Shown one piece after another: positions 22,641 to 31,213 of a DNA stretch of 43,501 nucleotides. Where the stretch lies: NCBI GenBank assembly GCA_017547285.1, contig JAFYQB010000002.1, positions 1 to 43,501 on the forward strand. The letters run 5' to 3'. Made by a program: the position numbers and the translations under genes. How positions within the stretch are numbered: the stretch's first letter is position 1; the number at the start of each line of letters is the position of its first letter. Origin of the DNA: Clostridia bacterium (GTDB taxonomy: Bacteria > Bacillota > Clostridia > Christensenellales > Aristaeellaceae). The notes beneath the pieces are model-generated. The model saw only the letters and a program-made list of their open reading frames with translations, ran no database searches and was not told the origin of the DNA.

Positions 22641-24980
22641 TCATTTCTGCGGCACATACAGGTCGCCGAAATAATGCACCATTTCTTCTTCGCTCATGCG
22701 GAATGCATACCGCGCGTTGCGCACCATGGTTGCTACGCGGTCGTTTTTCTCGCTTTTCACAAAGTCGCGCAGGAACTGCACATGATCCAGCCAGCCCTCG
22801 TAGGTGCCGGACCAGATCTCATAATTGTACCTGAGGTCGTTGGCCACCTCCGCCGCCAGCTTGTCGATATGCGCAATCACGCGCTCCGGCGCATAGGTAT
22901 TGCGCAGGTGCCACGCCAGGCGGGTGATCATCTGGTCGCGGAAATCCGCGTTCTGCAAAAGCGCATTAATGATGACCGTGTTGATGGAGGGACCGTCCTT
23001 CACGGTGCCGATCATATCGCTGAGCGCCGCCGGCGACGTGCCGAAGCCCCAGTCGATATCAAAGTTGATGATATGCCACAGCCCGTCTCCCCCGCGGCTG
23101 CGCACATGGCGGATGTTGGGATAATCGCGGTCGCCGGTATAGGCGCGCGCGATGTAGTAATCCATAAATCCTTCCAGCGATACCTGCGAAGCCACATGCT
23201 CGTAGTTTTCCTGTCTGGTCATGTTGTGGTTGCGGCAGAAGCGCAGAAGAGCCATAAAATCATCCCGGCTGCCGTGCTCCTGCCCGCTCCAGCCCTTGAC
23301 CATGTCGATGTCGCTTCTTTCGCCGCCCAGATGCGCCGCAGCAAAATCATCCGTTGCTCTTTCGCGGATGTAGTACACGCCGAAATATTCGCCGTCCACA
23401 AACAGGTTAACCGGTCTGTGCCGCTGATACAGCACCTCCGGCATGGTTTCGGCGGTAAGAGAGGTCAGAAATTCATCGCGGAAGAAGGCGCGGTTGGCGT
23501 CCTCCGATCCGCAGCGCAGCACCAGCGCATTGAACGAGGCGACGTCCGAATCCTCAAACAGTTTGTATTCCAGTTCCCCGCAGCCGTACTCCGCACGGAA
23601 GCGCACCTGAAAGCTCTTCTTTTTGAGCTGGCGGCTGCCCTGACCGTGAATTTTGAGGCCGCAGTCCACGCTGAAGCGCTCCTGCCCGTCCTCCAAAAGC
23701 GTCAGGTTGACCACTGCTTCCAGCGACTTTTTTTCAAACTGGGTATAAATGCCCTTGGGCCCGTTGATCGCGCCGGGCTCTCCGCTGATGCAAAGCAGCG
23801 GCAGCTCGTATTTTTCGGTATCAAACAGATAGGTGTAGGTTCGGGTCGGCGACCACAGCTTGTTGTGCGCAAGGCCGCGCACCCGCAGCACCGTGCTGGC
23901 CGTTACCGCAATGGGCGTGCCGTCATAGAGCGCGCTGCGTTCATCCGGCGTGCTGCCGTCCAGCGTATAGTAGATATTCCCTTCTCCGTTTAGAAAGACA
24001 GAGGCCGCTTGTGCAAGCGGCCCACTGTTTTTGCTGGCTTGAGGGGTGAGGGTGATCCCCAGATACCCGTCCGGGTTGGGTTCCCCCATCGTCGGCTGAT
24101 CGTAATAGCGCAGTTCATCGCCATAGCGTCCAAAAGAGGTATCCGGCGTGAGCGCAGGCACATACAGCGCCTCCAGGCATTCGCCGTCCATATCGTTCAG
24201 GTACAGCGCCTCGCCAGTGGCGGACACCTTGAAGGGCGCAGTGCCGTCCAGTTCGTCCCCAGAGGCATGCACCACATAGCATTCGCCGGGGGCAAGCTCT
24301 TTTTCGGGCATCTGCCACAGATAGGGATTGTTCTTTTTATCCGACAGATAGTAATCGCTCAGGCGAACGGATTCATTGCTGATATTCTGCAGTTCGATCA
24401 GATCGTAATATTCATCGTTCACGGGCAGCAGCCTGCTGTTGGAGGAAATGACCTCGCTGATGACCAGCTTCTGGTTAAAGGACGCGCGGTAGGCCGCCGC
24501 GCCTTCCTGGGTATTGGCATAGCCCGGCGAAGGCAGCATGGTCAGCCCGTGCTCCGCCTGCCATACATTGTTTTCCATGGCGGGCAGTTCAACGCCGTCG
24601 CAAAGGCCGCCGTCGCGGTGATGCAGGTAGAGATCGCAGCCTTCTTTGGGCAGGCGCAGACCCAGCAGATCCACATCGCACACCAGCAGAACCACTTCGC
24701 CGGGCGCCAGCTCCTTCGAAGGCAGATGGCAGGCAAAGGGATCTTTGGCATCACGGGACAGGAAATAATGGGACAGCTTGACCGTCTGACTGCCGCGGTT
24801 GCCGATCTCGATATAGTCGTGGAAACCCAGCGCCCAGTCTGTATCGTTGTTGCTCTGCGCCTCGCTGATATACAAATCGTAGCTGACAAGCTCCTCCGCC
24901 GCAGCAAAGCTGCATACGGTCAGCAGCACGGCAATTATCAAAAGCAGGTTTCGGATGGAAGCACGAATGGGATGGTTCAT
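22641..24980 (-). CDS. Secreted CotH-kinase-family protein with two lamin-tail domains
   Basis: A 779-aa exported protein. The signal peptide is residues 1-28 (cleavage near SFAAA/EE). Two lamin-tail-type beta-sandwiches follow (about 34-155 and 170-300; repeated YIEIGN/LIELQN, KLSHYFLS/RLSDYYLS and ELAPGE motifs), then a chitobiase-C-like domain (about 316-385, YYTLDGSTPD) and a CotH kinase domain (about 395-760). In the CotH domain GLKIHGQGSR (441-450), NLFVDGEYFGVYYIRE (525-540) and FDIDWGFG (640-647) match the atypical kinase fold of the family, with Asp641 and Asp643 the likely metal ligands. CotH proteins phosphorylate spore-coat or surface proteins in known cases; the target here is unknown. 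ATG has GGAGG eight bases upstream and a consensus promoter. Confidence 0.85.
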   Translation of the reverse strand: MNHPIRASIRNLLLIIAVLLTVCSFAAAEELVSYDLYISEAQSNNDTDWALGFHDYIEIGNRGSQTVKLSHYFLSRDAKDPFACHLPSKELAPGEVVLLVCDVDLLGLRLPKEGCDLYLHHRDGGLCDGVELPAMENNVWQAEHGLTMLPSPGYANTQEGAAAYRASFNQKLVISEVISSNSRLLPVNDEYYDLIELQNISNESVRLSDYYLSDKKNNPYLWQMPEKELAPGECYVVHASGDELDGTAPFKVSATGEALYLNDMDGECLEALYVPALTPDTSFGRYGDELRYYDQPTMGEPNPDGYLGITLTPQASKNSGPLAQAASVFLNGEGNIYYTLDGSTPDERSALYDGTPIAVTASTVLRVRGLAHNKLWSPTRTYTYLFDTEKYELPLLCISGEPGAINGPKGIYTQFEKKSLEAVVNLTLLEDGQERFSVDCGLKIHGQGSRQLKKKSFQVRFRAEYGCGELEYKLFEDSDVASFNALVLRCGSEDANRAFFRDEFLTSLTAETMPEVLYQRHRPVNLFVDGEYFGVYYIRERATDDFAAAHLGGERSDIDMVKGWSGQEHGSRDDFMALLRFCRNHNMTRQENYEHVASQVSLEGFMDYYIARAYTGDRDYPNIRHVRSRGGDGLWHIINFDIDWGFGTSPAALSDMIGTVKDGPSINTVIINALLQNADFRDQMITRLAWHLRNTYAPERVIAHIDKLAAEVANDLRYNYEIWSGTYEGWLDHVQFLRDFVKSEKNDRVATMVRNARYAFRMSEEEMVHYFGDLYVPQK

Positions 24981-25009
24981 GCCATTTTCCTCCAGAAAAG
25001 ATTTGCTTT

Positions 25010-25039
25010 ATTATATCGTACCCTTTGACGGGGTGTCAA
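25010..25039 (-). promoter_or_regulatory. Promoter of the CotH-family gene
   Basis: Minus-strand TTGACA (25039-25034), 18-base spacer, TATAAT (25015-25010), 29 bases before the start codon. Confidence 0.8.
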
Positions 25040-25045
25040 TACGGC

Positions 25046-25078
25046 AAAACCGGCCATGCAAAACGCATGACCGGTTTT
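25046..25078 (-). terminator. Terminator after the E2-like gene
   Basis: Arms AAAACCGG and CCGGTTTT around a CATGC/GCATG stem (25046-25078, loop AAAAC), symmetrical on both strands. It is squeezed between the stop of the E2-like gene and the CotH promoter. Confidence 0.75.
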
Positions 25079-25081
25079 CAT

Positions 25082-26011
25082 TCAGGCGCTCAGCGTTTCC
25101 TGCTGGGCAGGCCTGGGCACAAAGGCGTCGGCAGGCTTTTCCACATGGAACTCCGCGCCCTCGTTGTAAAACACCTTTTCGGGCGCTGTTTCCAGCGACT
25201 CGGGGTGCAGGAAGCACTGCTTCATCACAGCAAAGAACTTGGCATAGGTCGCGCCTGCGCACACGCGCTCGTCCACGGTAATGCCAATGGGCAGCTGGCA
25301 CTTGCGCACCACATTGCCCTTGCCGTCCACGGTGTTGAACCGCTTGGGAACACCCATGCCGAAGAATACGCTGGTATTGCCAAAGTTGTAGATGTGGTGA
25401 TACACGCGCATGAGGCCGATGGAGGCGTTGTTGGTAATGAACATGCTGGTGTGGAAGGGCAGAATGTCCAAAAGCGCCTTGGGGCACAGGCCGTAGCGGT
25501 CCAACAGTTTGACCAGACCTACCACCAGATTGGGCAGACCCGGCACCTTCAGGAGCATGTTGGCAAGCTTGAGCAGGAAGGTGGAGGTTTCTTCATGGCG
25601 GTTGGCTTCCACAACCTTCTTGATTCGGGCGGATACATCAAAGATGGTATCCGAAGGATCAAAGAAGATCTTGACGGCGTTTTCCTTGATGCTGCCGTCC
25701 TCGGTGTCCAAAAGCAGGGTGAAGCTGACGGTCAGCTCCTTGCGGTTGAAGAACTGCTTGTTCATAATAAAACGGTTGATCTCGGGTACCTGGGATACAG
25801 CGCGCACGAACGCGGCGATCACGATCTCCATGAAGGTGATCTTGCAGCCTTCGCGGCTTTTCTGGGCGATGAAGCGCATCAGGGGATCATAGTCCACATC
25901 GTAGTCCAGAAACACCTGTGCGTCGCAGCGCATGGGCATGATGTAGGGCATCATCTTTACAATGGGATCCATTTCCTTCACGCGGCGGCCTTCGGGGCGG
26001 AATCCAAACAT
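25082..26011 (-). CDS. Stand-alone E2/CAT-like acyltransferase-fold protein, catalytic His replaced
   Basis: A 309-aa protein resembling the catalytic domain of 2-oxoacid dehydrogenase E2 or chloramphenicol acetyltransferase, without lipoyl or peripheral-subunit-binding domains. Family-like features include FMEIVIAAFVRAVSQVPEINRFI (about 60-82) and the C-terminal LPIGITVDERVCAGATYAKFF. In active E2 enzymes this last motif is DHRVxDGA; here it is DERVCAGA, with Glu248 in place of the catalytic His and Ala252 in place of the conserved Asp. Classical acyl transfer is therefore unlikely, and the true function is unknown. It is a single gene, divergent from the methyltransferase-like gene, with GGAAGG upstream of ATG and its own terminator. 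Confidence 0.7.
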   Translation of the reverse strand: MFGFRPEGRRVKEMDPIVKMMPYIMPMRCDAQVFLDYDVDYDPLMRFIAQKSREGCKITFMEIVIAAFVRAVSQVPEINRFIMNKQFFNRKELTVSFTLLLDTEDGSIKENAVKIFFDPSDTIFDVSARIKKVVEANRHEETSTFLLKLANMLLKVPGLPNLVVGLVKLLDRYGLCPKALLDILPFHTSMFITNNASIGLMRVYHHIYNFGNTSVFFGMGVPKRFNTVDGKGNVVRKCQLPIGITVDERVCAGATYAKFFAVMKQCFLHPESLETAPEKVFYNEGAEFHVEKPADAFVPRPAQQETLSA

Positions 26012-26112
26012 GGCGTTCCTTCCTTTCGTATCGGATTGTTGGATATCCTTCGCTCCCGGATGAATGATGGCTGAATAATGAAGAAGAATCGGGCGGTCGG
26101 ATCTCCTTCTTT

Positions 26113-26142
26113 ATTGTAGTGCAAGAAGCAAACGTTCGTCAA
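26113..26142 (-). promoter_or_regulatory. Promoter of the E2-like gene
   Basis: Minus-strand TTGACG (26142-26137), 18-base spacer, TACAAT (26118-26113). Its -35 overlaps the -35 region of the divergent promoter for 26195. Confidence 0.6.
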
Positions 26143-26164
26143 GTGTCTGGAAATATGCTATAAT
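26135..26164 (+). promoter_or_regulatory. Promoter of the 26195 methyltransferase-like gene
   Basis: Plus-strand TATAAT (26159-26164) preceded by an extended -10 TG (26156-26157). A weak -35 (TTCGTC, 26135-26140) overlaps the divergent promoter. Confidence 0.65.
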
Positions 26165-26194
26165 AGACATCAGCAAACAAAGGAGGCCTGCCGT

Positions 26195-27145
26195 ATGGGA
26201 ATGAGAGAATGTCTGGAAACACACTCCGTCATCCTGATGGAAGGCGCGTTGGGCGAACGGCTGAAAAGAGAATACAGGCTTGCCATGAACCGCTATATCA
26301 CCATGGGTGATTTTTACCGCACCAAAACGGAAGCCACCGCCCTTAAGGCTCTCTGGAACCAGTATATTGATGTGGCCCGCCGGTACGGCTTCCCCTTTCT
26401 GGCCGCAACGCCCACCCGCCGCACCAACCGTGAAACGCTCGAACAGGCAGGCCGCACCGGGGAGGTCATTGCCGGAAACGTATCTCTCCTGCGCAGCGTT
26501 CAGCAATCAAGCGGCATTGAAATGTATGTAGGCGGGCAGATGGGCAATCGGGGAAACGCCTATTCTGCAGATGGGGCGCTGGGCGAACAGGACGCCTATG
26601 ATTTTCACAGCTGGACGGTGGAGCATTTCCATCAGGCAGGCGTGGATTTTCTCTATCCTTCGCTGATTCCATCATTGACCGAAGCGGCGGGCATCGCCCG
26701 CGCCATCGATCCCACCGGTTTGCCCTACCTGCTCAGTTTTACCATTCAGGGCGTCGGCAGGCTGCTGGACGGCACGTCCATTCACGATGCTATCGGCTAT
26801 ATCGACAGCATCACCCGAAACAAACCCGTCCGTTACATGACCAACTGTGTGCATCCGCGCTTTGTCTACGCCGCGCTCACCCAGCCGCTTAATCAGACGA
26901 AACAGGTGCGCAGCCGCTTCGCAGGCATTCAGGCCAATGCCGCTCCGCTCACCTATGCCGAGCTGGATGCTTCCCCCGTGCTGCTCACCTCCTCGCCCGA
27001 AGAACTGGCGGCGGATATGATGAAGCTGACAGAACTGGACTGCATCCGCATCTGGGGCGGCTGCTGCGGCACGGATAACCGGCATCTGGAATCCATCGCC
27101 AAAGCGCTTTGGGAACATTGTCAAGCATCCAACGCCATGATATAA
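26195..27145 (+). CDS. Homocysteine S-methyltransferase-family protein
   Basis: A 316-aa TIM-barrel protein of the homocysteine S-methyltransferase family. The three zinc-binding cysteines are visible as Cys218 (MTNCVHP) and Cys290-Cys291 (WGGCCGT). The N-terminal LMEGALGERL matches the family start. It would transfer a methyl group to a thiol such as homocysteine, from S-methylmethionine or a similar donor; the donor is not determinable. AGGAGG lies eight bases before ATG. It stands directly upstream of two glycosidases, but these have their own promoter, which overlaps this gene's stop codon. Confidence 0.82.
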   Translation: MGMRECLETHSVILMEGALGERLKREYRLAMNRYITMGDFYRTKTEATALKALWNQYIDVARRYGFPFLAATPTRRTNRETLEQAGRTGEVIAGNVSLLRSVQQSSGIEMYVGGQMGNRGNAYSADGALGEQDAYDFHSWTVEHFHQAGVDFLYPSLIPSLTEAAGIARAIDPTGLPYLLSFTIQGVGRLLDGTSIHDAIGYIDSITRNKPVRYMTNCVHPRFVYAALTQPLNQTKQVRSRFAGIQANAAPLTYAELDASPVLLTSSPEELAADMMKLTELDCIRIWGGCCGTDNRHLESIAKALWEHCQASNAMI

Positions 27146-27146
27146 T
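27118..27146 (+). promoter_or_regulatory. Promoter of the GH78-GH13 pair, inside the upstream stop
   Basis: TTGTCA (27118-27123), 17-base spacer, TATAAT (27141-27146). The -10 box spans the stop codon of the methyltransferase-like gene (TAA 27143-27145). It lies 24 bases before the GH78 ATG, so the leader is very short. Confidence 0.7.
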
Positions 27147-27170
27147 AACAAAAACCTCCGGAGGGAAATT

Positions 27171-29342
27171 ATGAATCTGCACGAAGTATTCAACAACGCT
27201 ATCTGGCTGACTTCTACGGATGATGCGCAGGACGCTTTTATCCTGCGCGGCCATTTTACGGTTCACAACGTCCAGAAGGCCATGATCCGCGTGGTGGGTC
27301 TGGGCTTTTTTCACTGCTATATCAACGGCCAGCGCGTGGGCCAGGATCTGTTTCAGCCGCTCAACAGCGAATATGAACCCCGTGCCAACTATCCGGTGGA
27401 TGAAAAGCTGACCAGCCACCATCTCTATGTGCCGGAATACGATATCACCCCCCTGCTTTGCAATGGCGACAACGTGATCGCCGTTCATTTTGGTTCCGGC
27501 TGGTACTGCCGCACGCCCGACGTGGCCTATGGCCGTGCCAAGGCCATCTGGCGCATCTGGGGCGAGGACGAAAATGGCGCGTTTGATTTTGCTTCCGGCA
27601 CAAACGACCGCATCCTGCCCAGCTATGTGCAGAAATCCAATCTGGTCAAGCGCGAGGTGCACGATTATGCCAACGGCGGAACCGAATGGTTCGCTGCCGG
27701 CGCGGATGATTCCGCATGGCCGCAGGCCGTGCCCGCCCGCGCGCCGGAAACGGAATATGCTTTTACCGACTGCCCCTATGACCGCGTGATCCGCACCCTG
27801 CCTGCCATTAAGCTCTACACGGAGGACGGCGTGACCGTGTACGACTGCGGTCTGAACACCACCGGTTATCCCGTTTTCAAGCTGCACGCCGCCAGGGGCG
27901 AGCGCGTGGAAGTCATTTTCTCCGAAGAACTCACCAAAGACGGCAAGTTCGATCCGAACTTTACGCACAACCAGTATTTCCACTTCGTATCAGACGGCGC
28001 GGAACGCCTGGTGGAGCCTGCGTTCACATGGTTCGGTTACCGTTATTTTGCCATAAAGGGCGATGCGGAACCCGTGCATGTGCAGGTCATCCACACGAAT
28101 GTGGAACGGGCTTCCGGTTTTGCCTGCGATAACGATCTGCTCAACTGGCTGCATGATACGTTCCTGAACACCCAGCTGACCAATATGCACGCGGGCATCC
28201 CCTCCGACTGCCCCCACAACGAACGCCGCGGCTACACCGGCGATGGTCAGCTCATCTGCCACACCGCCATGAGCATGCTGAATGCGGAAAGCTTCTACCG
28301 CAAATGGATGCAGGATATTGCCGACTCGCAGGATGTGCACACCGGCCACATCCAGTACACCGCGCCGTATGTGCGCTCCGGCGGCGGCCCCGGCGGCTGG
28401 GGATGCGCCATTGTGGAAGTGCCGTGGCAGCATTACAGCCACTACGGCGATGCCAGCGTACTGGCCAAGTACTACCCCGCCATGAAGCGCTACTTTGATT
28501 ATCTGGAATCCCGTTCCCGCAACGATCTTGTTATTACCGACAAGGAAGGCGAGTGGTGTCTGGGCGACTGGTGCCCGCCGGTTTCCGTGGTGCTGCCCGC
28601 GCCGTTTGTGAACAATTACTTCTACATCAAGTCCATGGAACGCTGCATCGCCATCTGCCATCTGATTGGCAGCGAACAGGATATCCCCCTGTATGAAGAA
28701 CGAATTGCCAAGCGCAAGCAGGCTTTGATGGACTGCTACTTCAACAAGTGGGACGACAACTTCCTTGGCAATGTACAGGGCTCCAACGCCTTTATGCTGG
28801 ATATCGGCCTTGGCAGCGAGCGCACCTATCAGAATATGGTGGATCACTACCGCAAGCTGGGCCGCTTTGATACCGGCATTTTCGGCACGGATATCGTTAC
28901 CCGCATTCTGTTTGAGCGCGGCGACGGTCAGCTGGCGGTGGAGCTGCTGCTGTCCGAAGACTACACGTCCTTTGACGGCATGCGCAAGCAGGGCGCGACC
29001 ACGCTGTATGAATACTGGCCGGGTTCGCTGAGCGACCGTTCCCACAACCATCCCATGTTCGGCGCGGTGGTGGCGTACCTGTACGATTACCTGCTGGGCA
29101 TCCGCGCCAAGGACGGCTGCGCCGCCTATAGCCGGATCGTGATCGCACCCGTGGCGGTGGATCAGCTCAACAAAGCGAGCGGCTGGCGCATGCTGCCTGC
29201 CGGCAAGGTGAACGTATCCTGGGAAAAGACCGAAGCAGGCGTGTCCTTCGTGATCGAAGTACCCGAAAACCAGCCCGCCGCCTTCGTATACGGCGGCAGG
29301 GAATATGAACTCACCGCAGGCGAAAACCGTTTTCTGCTGTAA
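27171..29342 (+). CDS. Glycoside hydrolase family 78 (alpha-L-rhamnosidase)
   Basis: A 723-aa intracellular GH78 enzyme that would release terminal L-rhamnose from plant glycans or glycosides. The N-terminal beta-sandwich region (about 1-300) includes FFHCYINGQRVGQD and the GWYCRTPDVAYGRAKA-type loop seen in rhamnosidases. The (alpha/alpha)6 domain carries the hallmark SDCPHNERRGYTGDGQ with the acidic active-site residues, then GEWCLGDWCPP and a C-terminal beta-sandwich. No signal peptide is present, so substrates must be imported. GGAGGG lies seven bases before ATG. It is followed 28 bp later by GH13. Confidence 0.9.
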   Translation: MNLHEVFNNAIWLTSTDDAQDAFILRGHFTVHNVQKAMIRVVGLGFFHCYINGQRVGQDLFQPLNSEYEPRANYPVDEKLTSHHLYVPEYDITPLLCNGDNVIAVHFGSGWYCRTPDVAYGRAKAIWRIWGEDENGAFDFASGTNDRILPSYVQKSNLVKREVHDYANGGTEWFAAGADDSAWPQAVPARAPETEYAFTDCPYDRVIRTLPAIKLYTEDGVTVYDCGLNTTGYPVFKLHAARGERVEVIFSEELTKDGKFDPNFTHNQYFHFVSDGAERLVEPAFTWFGYRYFAIKGDAEPVHVQVIHTNVERASGFACDNDLLNWLHDTFLNTQLTNMHAGIPSDCPHNERRGYTGDGQLICHTAMSMLNAESFYRKWMQDIADSQDVHTGHIQYTAPYVRSGGGPGGWGCAIVEVPWQHYSHYGDASVLAKYYPAMKRYFDYLESRSRNDLVITDKEGEWCLGDWCPPVSVVLPAPFVNNYFYIKSMERCIAICHLIGSEQDIPLYEERIAKRKQALMDCYFNKWDDNFLGNVQGSNAFMLDIGLGSERTYQNMVDHYRKLGRFDTGIFGTDIVTRILFERGDGQLAVELLLSEDYTSFDGMRKQGATTLYEYWPGSLSDRSHNHPMFGAVVAYLYDYLLGIRAKDGCAAYSRIVIAPVAVDQLNKASGWRMLPAGKVNVSWEKTEAGVSFVIEVPENQPAAFVYGGREYELTAGENRFLL

Positions 29343-29370
29343 ACATCGCAACGAAAAGAGGAACAAAACG

Positions 29371-30984
29371 ATGGATCCCAAATATCAGGATTTTCTGCGT
29401 CTGGTCATTTATCAGGTTTACCCCCGCAGCTTTCAGGACACCAACGGAGATGGCATCGGCGACCTGCGCGGCGTAACGCAGCGTCTGGATTATCTGAAGG
29501 AGCTGGGCGTGAACGCCATCTGGTTCTCCCCCTGTTTCAAGAGCCCCAACGATGACAACGGCTATGATGTGGCTGATTACTGCGACATCATGGATGAATT
29601 CGGCACCATGGAGGATATGAAGGAACTGATCGCTCAGATGCATGCGCGCGATATGAAGGTCATTCTGGATCTGGTGCCCAACCACACCTCCACCGCCCAC
29701 AAGTGGTTCCAGGAATCCCGCAAGGGCAAGGATAATCCCTACAGCGATTTCTACTACTGGTATGATGAACCCGTCAACGACTGGAAGAGTTCCTTCCGCG
29801 GCAGCGCCTGGGAATATGATGAAATGCGCGGCCAGTACTACCTGCACTCCTATGCCATCACCCAGGCCGACCTCAACTGGAACAATCCGGCGGTGGTCAA
29901 GGCCATGCAGGACGTAGTGGATTTCTGGGTGGATATGGGCGCGGACGGTTTCCGCATCGACGTGATCGACCAGATCTCCAAGGATATGGACGGCAGCATC
30001 TATCCCGGCGGACGCAACTGCTTCGGCCCCAGGCTGCACGAGTTCATTCAGGCGCTGTTCGGCCGTGAAAAGACAAAGCACCTGTTCACCGTGGGCGAAT
30101 GCTGGGCGGAGGACATTGACGAGATCAACCGTCACTGCGCTCCGGAACGCAACGAGCTGAGCACGCTGTTCCAGTTCAACCACGTAAAGGTAGGCCGCAA
30201 GGACAAATTCACCCGCGATCCCCAGAGCATGCGCGTGGTGCGCGATATCCTGATCCGCTGGCAGGAACAGACTGCGCAGTACGGTCTTCTGCACTCCCTG
30301 TTTACCGATAACCACGATAACATCGAGTTCATTTCCCGCATGATGAACGATCAGGACAAGCGTTATGAATCCGCTACCTGCGCCGCCGCCATGTTCTACC
30401 TGCTCAAGGGCGTGCCGTTCATCTATCAGGGTCAGGAGTTCGGCACCACGGTCGCTCATTACGATACCATTGAGCAGTTTGATGACATCGAAAGCAAGAA
30501 CGCCTACAAGGAATTCATTCAGACCATGAGCGCCGAAGAGGCGATTGAAAAGATCAACTTCGGCAGCCGCGACAACGCGCGTCACCCCATGGCGTGGAAC
30601 AGCCAGCCCGGCGGCGGTTTCAGCGCCTCCGACAAGCCGTGGATCGCCTACCACAGCCGTCAGAAGGAAGTCAATCTGGAAAATGATCTGGCTTCCGAAC
30701 GTTCCATCTTCCGCTTCTATCAGGCGCTGCTCAAACTGCGCGCCCAGACTTCCGCCATGCTGGACGGCGATTTTGAGGTCGTCTCCAGGCCGGAGGATGA
30801 GTTCTTCATCTACACCCGCACGCTGGACGGCGAGCGCTATGCAGTGATCTGCAACTTTGCACAGGAGCAGACCATTGCGCTGCCCTTCGAGTGCGATGCG
30901 CCGCTGCTTGCCAACCTGAACCGCGAAACGGCAGACGGAAGCTATCAGCCGTATGAGTGCGCGGTATGCAAAGTAAATGGCTGA
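29371..30984 (+). CDS. Glycoside hydrolase family 13 oligo-1,6-glucosidase-type alpha-glucosidase
   Basis: A 537-aa intracellular GH13 enzyme. Conserved regions are DLVPNHTS (100-107), GFRIDVID (193-200) with nucleophile Asp197, VGECW (241-245) with acid/base Glu243, and TDNHDN with the third acidic residue. QVYPRSFQDTNGDGIGDLRG (15-34) is typical of GH13 alpha-glucosidases. Val198 after the nucleophile is the residue associated with alpha-1,6 specificity in this subfamily, while Thr is usual for alpha-1,4. The start is ATG 29371, with AAGAGGA upstream; a longer in-frame ATG at 29305 lies inside GH78 and lacks a ribosome binding site. It would degrade isomaltose-type oligosaccharides. The gene ends at a strong terminator. 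Confidence 0.9.
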   Translation: MDPKYQDFLRLVIYQVYPRSFQDTNGDGIGDLRGVTQRLDYLKELGVNAIWFSPCFKSPNDDNGYDVADYCDIMDEFGTMEDMKELIAQMHARDMKVILDLVPNHTSTAHKWFQESRKGKDNPYSDFYYWYDEPVNDWKSSFRGSAWEYDEMRGQYYLHSYAITQADLNWNNPAVVKAMQDVVDFWVDMGADGFRIDVIDQISKDMDGSIYPGGRNCFGPRLHEFIQALFGREKTKHLFTVGECWAEDIDEINRHCAPERNELSTLFQFNHVKVGRKDKFTRDPQSMRVVRDILIRWQEQTAQYGLLHSLFTDNHDNIEFISRMMNDQDKRYESATCAAAMFYLLKGVPFIYQGQEFGTTVAHYDTIEQFDDIESKNAYKEFIQTMSAEEAIEKINFGSRDNARHPMAWNSQPGGGFSASDKPWIAYHSRQKEVNLENDLASERSIFRFYQALLKLRAQTSAMLDGDFEVVSRPEDEFFIYTRTLDGERYAVICNFAQEQTIALPFECDAPLLANLNRETADGSYQPYECAVCKVNG

Positions 30985-31014
30985 CCATTGTCTCCCCCCT
31001 TCAAACCGCATATC

Positions 31015-31051
31015 AAAAAAGCCTGCTGCCTTTCCCGGCAGCAGGCTTTTT
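31015..31051. terminator. Bidirectional terminator between GH13 and the feo genes
   Basis: Ten-base stem GCCTGCTGCC/GGCAGCAGGC (31021-31046, loop TTTCCC) flanked by AAAAAA and TTTTT, functional in both directions between convergent transcripts. Confidence 0.9.
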
Positions 31052-31054
31052 GCT

Positions 31055-31213
31055 TTATTTGCTTTGACATGCGCACCCGTTTCCCTGGGCAGCGCACTTT
31101 TTGGCATGCGGACAGCCAATGCATTTTTGTCCGCTCTTTTTTGCCTTGTACACATATCCTGCCGCTGCGCCAACGATCAGCAGCAGCACAAGAATGGCGA
31201 TTGCATTAACCAT
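31055..31213 (-). CDS. FeoB-associated Cys-rich membrane protein
   Basis: A 52-aa protein with one N-terminal transmembrane helix (about 4-22) and a C-terminal tail with five cysteines (QKCIGCPHAKKCAAQGNGCA then CQSK), the usual form of the small Cys-rich protein that accompanies FeoB in Firmicutes. A role in iron handling at the FeoB pore is assumed from association only. ATG 31213 has GGAG seven bases upstream and overlaps the feoB stop by eight bases, indicating coupled translation. The upstream in-frame TTG/ATG starts lie inside feoB and are rejected. Confidence 0.88.
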   Translation of the reverse strand: MVNAIAILVLLLIVGAAAGYVYKAKKSGQKCIGCPHAKKCAAQGNGCACQSK

